Source: Bigelowiella natans CCMP2755 (lineage: Eukaryota > Cercozoa > Chlorarachniophyceae). Taken from it: a stretch of 27,500 bases of DNA. The notes below the pieces were generated by a model. That model had not been told where the DNA came from. It saw only the letters and a program-made list of their open reading frames with translations, and did not search any database. The translations under genes were made by a program, and so were the position numbers. Positions 21,800 through 27,500 of this stretch are shown piece after piece (positions within the stretch are counted from its first letter, which is position 1; every line of letters starts with the position of its first letter). The stretch spans positions 15,001-42,500 of the forward strand of contig ADNK01000012.1 of the NCBI GenBank assembly GCA_000320545.1, written 5' to 3'.

Positions 21800-22510
21800 A
21801 TTATGGCATGTGCGGCTGCTACACTGCGCTGGCTCGCAGCGGCGCTGTTCAAATGTACTCATAAGCCATACTAGCATGCGATAATACCTAGCCTTCGTTT
21901 TGATTCGACGCTCTATTAACGATGATCTTCAATACGATACGCGAGATACTGCTCTATTGCTGGTTGTCAATGCATGCGCTGTCAACAACAAAATCCTGCA
22001 TATGCAGCCTCGGCGGCACATGCATGACATGGTCATGCATGCTAGCTACGTGCGTGCGTGCGGTGCACGACGTCGATGACGCACCGTACTTGTCCGTGCG
22101 TACACGCATGTGCATACGTGCGCATGAAACAACGCGCTATAGTCGATCGATGTGCAAACGCCGCAATATGCACGCGATGCATGCGTACACACAACAACTT
22201 GTCGATCATCAACAGCAGTAGTATAATACCTAGTGCGCCATACTCCCATGTTCAGCGTGCATGCTTGCAGCAGAACTATAGAACGCACTCGGCTAGATGC
22301 ATGTAATGATGCGGCATTAGCTGCGATCATCTTCATAACTTATATATATCGTTGTCGCGAACCGGCTGACAAAGGCTGAAAAGGACTCCAGAACTGCTGC
22401 GCGCAGTGCGCGGCAACATCGGTCGCATGAGGACGCTTTCAAATGCATGAAACACATTGTAGCAGAAACCAACAGATGCAACATTAGCGCTGTAGCCGCT
22501 GCATTGCACA
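21800..22510. other. TGCATG-rich intergenic island 4
   Basis: Shows TCAATGCATGCGC, CACATGCATGACATGG, GGTCATGCATGCTAGC, CGTGCGTGCGTGCGGTGCAC, CGCGATGCATGCG and AGATGCATG. Starts about 170 bases after the glycosyltransferase stop codon. Confidence 0.6.
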
Positions 22511-23768
22511 GCTACATCAGGATGGCCATTGAAAAAATTTAATTCTTCATTACATCCGTCTCATATATCGTTGTCGAAGGTCCATATATCCCCACACGCA
22601 AAGCTTTGGCACTTTGATACCCCGTAGGCCCAAACTTATGAAATCGAAACATGGACAGATTTTTGAAGGTTGAGGCGATAGGACTTACGACTTCGCTGGC
22701 TATGCACTGATTCGATGGCACAACAATCACAATAATGGCCGACGACTTTGCAAGCGAGTAAGCAAGAGCCTTATAGCACGGTTAGGAATGTAAATTTTGG
22801 AGATGAAGCAGGCGCGTCCGATTATTTATAGAGACATGCATTATAGAGAGACATGTCTCTACTATATATTGCAGTGAAAGTGTGAAATAATAAAAGTGAT
22901 AGCGTCGTAGCATGTATGCAGCTAGCCCGCGTTGAAACAACTTTAATAGCCGCGGCATGTATATAATAAGGGACACCAAGTGACTCCTTCCGATCCCGAC
23001 GACACCCCGAGCTCAGTATAAGTTGTAACAAACGCTATCATTCCACTTGATCTCACATAATTATTAGCTTCGTGATGTGGAGGTTTTGTGCACCACTAGC
23101 GATTCAAGGAGCGCTGGAGGCAATGTACGGAAGGATATCTGGCGGAATTTGTAGTGCCTTTGGTAGACGATGTAAAGCTAGATTAGAATTCTGATGAACT
23201 CGTTTTCTCTTGAGCGATGACGACAAAGGTGGTGGTAATGACAAGAAATATTGCATATGTGGCGTGTTCTTCTTCACATGACTTGCAGGGATTCTAAGAG
23301 CATCAATGAGACAGTGTTTCATCATCACCTGAGAAACTCATCCCAGAATATGCCAGTACTATCGCTGTGAACGAGCAGTGGCAGAGCATCGGCTATTGTC
23401 TGCCAACAACAAGAAACATAAACATAATTTCTTTAATTCCTAGTAATATGGGGGGGACACGGGTGCTACATCCTACAAAAGACATGAAACCAGAGGCGTA
23501 TATAAAAGTGTAGTTTTCGTAATCAAATCCATTGCACTTACGTACACACACGCGCGCGCGCGCGCGCACACACGTATCGATTACAATGAAAGCATAAACA
23601 AGCTGGCTTTAGAATCTTAGGATATGAAAAATGAAGCTAGCGATGATGCCAATGATGCGGACAAAACCTGAAAGAATATCTTCGTCCTTTGATTTGAGCG
23701 AACGATGGCAAAGAATGGCTCGGCTAGAGAACCTGCTATAGTCGTGGTAGTAATGAGATGCAAATGCA

Positions 23769-23769
<1 letters not shown>

Positions 23770-23808
<39 letters not shown>
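23770..23808. repeat. AT microsatellite
   Basis: Alternating AT run downstream of the minus-strand gene; a shorter one lies at 23868-23882. Confidence 0.95.
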
Positions 23809-23811
<3 letters not shown>

Positions 23812-23882
23812 CGATGATTCGAATGATGACGATGATAATGTATAAAAATTACTCCCAAATATTCAGATATATATATATATAT

Positions 23883-26800
23883 CTATTTCTGTGACCTACA
23901 TATTTCAACAAGTTGAGAGATACGTGTTTGCGCTTGTTCGGGATGTGCCATATCATGCAGATCATAAGTCACTGAAGTGAGTATACCATTATATTGGCCT
24001 CCCCCCTCACTTGAGGATGGTTTGCCCTCGGAACTTGCTAGAGACACGCTACTGCTGCTGCTATCAGTGCTCACCCCCCCCTCACCCCCCCTGAGTCTGC
24101 TACGATGCTTAGTTGCGACAAGGAGCATGTCACGATGATATGCCATATAAAGGAGGTGGTCGCACCTCTCATCCTGCGCGAAAGCATAAACATGTGTATA
24201 ATATATGTATGTGTACAATGCGTGTGTGATTGTGTGATTGTGTGTATGTTTGTTTGTGTGCAGATGCAAAAAAACAGCAACTACTACCTGATGGAAAGCC
24301 ATCGATGCAGGCGTCCACACCACCGACATTCCCACCTGCAGCAGCAGCAGCAGTAATAATAATAACAATTTTAGATGTGGTAGAAGAAGTATTGTCCACC
24401 ACCATCATCATCATCATCATCATTCTCATCATTAGCAGTAGTATTAGTGGTAGTAGCTTAAGGAATAAGTCATGATAAAACAATGATCACATACCTGAAG
24501 AAGTGCGTTCGCTAGGAGGATTGTGACAGCAAACCTAGCCACCTCCTCATCCACATCCCTAAGCAACTGCGCAAACCTATAGTCGAGAACGGGGGGGCGG
24601 GGATCATCGAAGTACCACTAAACCATCACACTTTGGTTGTGTCATTTCTTCTTGGCAGAAAATATAGCCTTTTGCTCAACTACTTCCCAAGAAGAAGACA
24701 TATCGTTCTCTAACATATAAATACACCTCAATACACCTATATCTGCTGTCTTAACAACTATTGCTACAACTGCTGCTGCTACGAGTACTGGTACTGGTAC
24801 TACCAAGAATAGGCTGGCAGGGCTGAGAATCCCTTCGATGTAGCAGCTTTCTCCGCTGCCTTTAGTTGGATGGATGACATTGAATAAATGATAATCATAA
24901 AAATCAGTGCATGATTTACAGTAACAATTCGTGTGTTTCTTGTTTAAAAAAAGTCTTACCTCATCCATGGCGACGATGATCGTTTGCACACGCGGTTTCG
25001 CACCGTCAGGTAAGACGCCTCTCCAGTCCCTGAAAGCACATTCCCACCACCAACATCATCGTCATCATTATTGTTATCGTCCTCGTCTCTGTTATCATTT
25101 AACAGCGAACAGGATCATCGGCGACAGAAGTGAGTTTCTAAGGACAAATATAAGAATAATAATAGGATGGCGTGTATGACAGTGACTATAGCGAGTCGAT
25201 GCGTATGAAGCACACACACACGCACGCGCGCACACACGAAGATGTTTCCGCATAATTCATCATTCACTTATCCATACACAGCAGTAGTCACGACACAACC
25301 GTATTGACGCCTCTTGCAAGGGAACCAAATGGATGAATTGCTGAAGGAACGCTCCTTCTCCCTCGTCACGACCTCCATTTGGTGCTACTTTCCCATAGTA
25401 TGGGCGAAGAAGGCCTTCCCCACCGTCCCCACGGCTTTTAAAGTACGAACTAGCCTGTTGTTGAAGGGCTCATTATCAAGCACTACTTTTGTAGCTGTGT
25501 ATCTGCTGGATACGCCGATGATATCAACTCCTCACCCCCCCCCCCCCCCCCCTTACCAAAGCAGAAAACTCCGTCTAAATCAACCGGTTTCCCATCAGGA
25601 AAAGGAATGTCACTAATCCTTCGCAAGGAGCAGCAAAGAGATCCCCGCCGTCTTATTGTTCATTTTTGAGTGAGAAATCGCTGCCATCATCTCACTCCTC
25701 TTGTTATTGACTACTCTATCATTGACGAAATATTGCTTCTTGCGCTATCATCAGTTCTCCTCTGCGATGCTACTTACCGATGCAATCGATGAGAATAGTG
25801 CACTGTTCCTCGCGCAGCTGCTGCATGATTGGTCGTTCTTACAAGGATGAAAACTCCATCCCTAGATATAAGAAAACGACGAGCATTAGGGAAACGGGCG
25901 GACTCCATCACATATGATACATACAGGAGTCATGTCGTGTGCCAAGAAACACATTCGTGCACGTTGACCCACATCAACCTTCCACTCGTTGGTGGGGCGA
26001 GTGCATCGCAAGAACCTTTACTTGTGAAACTACATGGCTAATGCCCGACCTGGAGGACTATTTTTTGTGTCCTATCACAAAAGTTCAGCTCCCTCAGGGT
26101 GAGGGGGCTTGGAGGGAACCCTAATATTAAAAGAAAGAAAATGTCTATGTTGGAGGAGGGGGAGGAGGAGGAGGAGGAGGAGGATAATGGGACTAGTTAT
26201 GATGTCACTATGGCCTTTGTCAGTCTATACATATGTACGCGAAACATGCATAATAGGCAACCGTCCTCATCACACACGAATTGTGAAGGGGTATCGTTGT
26301 CGCCCTGATGAATGGTCATTCCTAGTACTTACCAACGTCTTTCAGCTCCAGCCCATCATCAAGCACCCCGCTCCCAATGTTCGGATCTGGAACGGACCAT
26401 CTACCCCGCCCTACTTCCTTCCCCCTCTTATTCGCGTCGTTGTTATTGTTATCCACATGGGAGCTGCTCTGCTCAGACATCGATGATCCCTTCCTTCGCT
26501 CATTACTAACGTCATTTGGATTTATGCTGCTACTGTCGCCCTCTTTCTCGCCCTCCAAATTGAACATCTCCTCGTGGATGGGAGACGTTGTGTAATGCCG
26601 CTTCTTCTTCATGCCATGGTTCAAGTCAAACGCCAGTAGCCTGTAAGTAGTCAGAATGCAAGCACAGAAGAAGAACGTTGATTTCTTCACATTTTGGGTA
26701 TTTCTTTGTTTATCGTTGGGAAGAGTGAGAAGACGCCATTGCAGCTTAATAGAACAGCCCACGAGGGAGGCGAAGAAGAATCGAGCATCACCACACACAG

Positions 26801-27122
26801 CGCAGCAAATGACAGCGCTCATCTTTCGACCATATACTCGCTTGCAGCTGCTGTGTAGAATGACATACATGAGAAATGCTACAAGTCCTGTCAGGGCCAC
26901 AAGCCAGCACCGCTGCGGCGAGTGCATGGCGTGGGGGGGGGGAGGCAGCAGGCGGTCGAAGGTCGGCCCGACGACGACCGACGACGACGACGACGACGAG
27001 GTGCTGCAGTCTCGAGATAGTGAGCGAGAGAACGACATAAATTTATGCCCAATATATCCACTTATTATTTGTTTCGGGAGAAACTCGTCTTCGCGTGAGT
27101 ATTTGGATAGAAGAATCTGCAT
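23883..27122 (-). CDS. Uncharacterised membrane-anchored ARM-like repeat protein
   Basis: Minus-strand model: exons 26333-27122, 26050-26120, 25778-25820, 25585-25618, 25389-25502, 25111-25137, 24960-25029, 24495-24617, 23883-24173; about 520 residues with all phases matching. Exon 1 encodes a Ser-rich leader and hydrophobic segments (CWLVALTGLVAFLMYVIL; a second near FFFASLVGCSIKL; a third near FFFCACILTTYRLLAF), suggesting membrane anchoring. The remainder reads like a helical solenoid: LTLRELNFCDRTQKIVL, TILIDCIG, NNRLVRTLKAVGTVGKAF, LLRDVDEEVARFAVTILLAN, DERCDHLLYMAYHRDMLLVA. I do not recognise a family. Donors at 26332, 25777 and 24959 are strong (GTAAG); those at 25584 (CG/GTTGAT) and 25110 (CT/GTTCGC) are weak and chosen by frame. 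An alternative reading of 25520-25880 exists (see findings). Start ATG 27122 follows an in-frame stop 12 bases upstream. It converges on the glycosyltransferase gene. Confidence 0.6.
25535..25552. repeat. C18 homopolymer
   Basis: Eighteen consecutive C (G on the coding strand of the ARM-like gene), inside intron 25503-25584 in the preferred model. Confidence 0.95.
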
Positions 27123-27289
27123 CGATGGTATTTAGCTACTGGGTTATTTGTCGTATAAAATGTTGCCCATATTATCTCACTCTCGGAGATCCGTCGCTTA
27201 CCCCTCCCTCTTGACCCTCCAAGCACCCTAGCGGCGTACAATTCGAACCTAACCAGAGAAACAGCTTGCCTGCAAACAGCCACCATTCC
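27123..27289. promoter_or_regulatory. 167-bp divergent promoter region
   Basis: Only 167 bases separate the start codons of the minus-strand ARM-like gene and the plus-strand IPI1-like gene, so both promoters must overlap here unless they extend into coding sequence. A TATAAA-like TCGTATAAAATG is at about 27150-27161; pyrimidine-rich sequence follows. Confidence 0.45.
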
Positions 27290-27500
27290 ATGCCCAAGCG
27301 CAAGGGGCAAGGCGGAGGGGGAAAGGGGAAAGCTCCAAAGGATTTTAAGAAGTATAAGGCAACATGCCACATGACGCGTGTTATCTGGTTGGTTACACGA
27401 TTCGAATCCTCCTCTCTCTCTGCTTAGGTTAAAGAGGAAGGTTGGTCGTCGCGCGCCGCTGAAGACTAATGACACTAAGACAGGATTTAAGGTGTTGGCC
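27290..27500 (+). CDS. IPI1/TEX10-like pre-rRNA processing protein, 5' part only
   Basis: Exons 27290-27358 and 27435-27491 are visible; a GT donor follows at 27492 and the rest is beyond the right edge. The 42 residues start MPKRKGQGGGGKGK and contain APKDFKKYK and RKVGRRAPLKTND, ending TGFK. This matches the conserved N-terminus of Ipi1/TEX10 proteins (basic start, DFKKxKxKVGRxxP, then an Asn/Thr-Phe-Lys block), which belong to the Rix1 complex used in 60S ribosome maturation and ITS2 processing in the nucleolus. The junction that gives unbroken alignment needs a GC donor (AAG/GCAACA at 27359) and acceptor TTAAAG at 27434. A GT donor at 27380 (CGT/GTTATC) would add seven residues. Only a short piece is seen, so the family call rests on this motif. 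Confidence 0.72.

Larger units (their letters stand above)
21630..23882. other. Convergent intergenic region with palindrome-rich island 4
   Basis: Lies between the stop codons of two genes facing each other. Palindrome-rich sequence at about 21800-22510 is the fourth and densest TGCATG island. Farther right are an unconvincing 39-codon frame (23075-23194 plus), a CG/CA run at about 23543-23573, an AT run at about 23770-23808 and another at 23868-23882 that abuts the stop codon of the minus-strand gene. No supported gene. Confidence 0.55.

Noticed and set aside
23075-23194. 39-codon plus frame (MWRFCAPLAIQGALEAMYG)
   Set aside because: Short, no family match, no neighbouring exons; not strong enough to call.
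27065-27475. 136-codon minus frame at the right end
   Set aside because: Antisense to the IPI1-like exons and overlaps the start of the ARM-like gene in another frame.
1-27500. CRISPR array, tRNA or rRNA genes
   Set aside because: No regularly spaced repeats with unique spacers and no cloverleaf or rRNA-like blocks were found; repeats are simple microsatellites.

Overview
The window is nuclear DNA of an intron-dense eukaryote, probably a unicellular alga or other protist. Six genes can be rebuilt by joining exons at GT...AG (rarely GC...AG) junctions that keep reading frame. Introns are about 60 to 415 bases and often stuffed with microsatellites (GAT/ATC, GT/CA, CT/GA, AT, homopolymer G/C). 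High intron density (14 introns in one 343-residue protein, 13 in a 444-residue one) would fit a chlorarachniophyte such as Bigelowiella, but this placement is a guess from gene style only.

Layout: (1) bases 1-2478, minus strand: nine-exon PDZ-domain protein running off the left edge. (2) About 3272-6955, plus: Arf GTPase-activating protein, divergent from gene 1. (3) 8059-10999, plus: pseudouridine-5'-phosphate glycosidase (PsuG family). (4) 12109-15818, plus: mitochondrial-type class I DnaJ (Hsp40). (5) 17432-21629, plus: a secreted or Golgi protein of about 1291 residues made of two tandem copies of a GT25-like plus fucosyltransferase-like pair. (6) 23883-27122, minus: uncharacterised, membrane-anchored, ARM-like protein, convergent with gene 5 and divergent from (7) 27290-27500+, plus: 5' end of an IPI1/TEX10-like ribosome biogenesis gene, cut by the right edge.

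The genes are unrelated housekeeping and trafficking functions and do not form one pathway; ArfGAP and the glycosyltransferase both belong to the secretory system. The most striking items are the quadruple-domain glycosyltransferase, whose second half is intron-free, and a set of four intergenic islands unusually rich in TGCA, CATG and CTAG palindromes, each starting roughly 70-250 bases downstream of a stop codon (after genes 2, 3, 4 and 5). No tRNA, rRNA, CRISPR or intact transposon was seen.

All exon borders are deduced by eye from reading frame, family conservation and splice consensus; first exons of genes 2 and 6 and some weak donors are uncertain.
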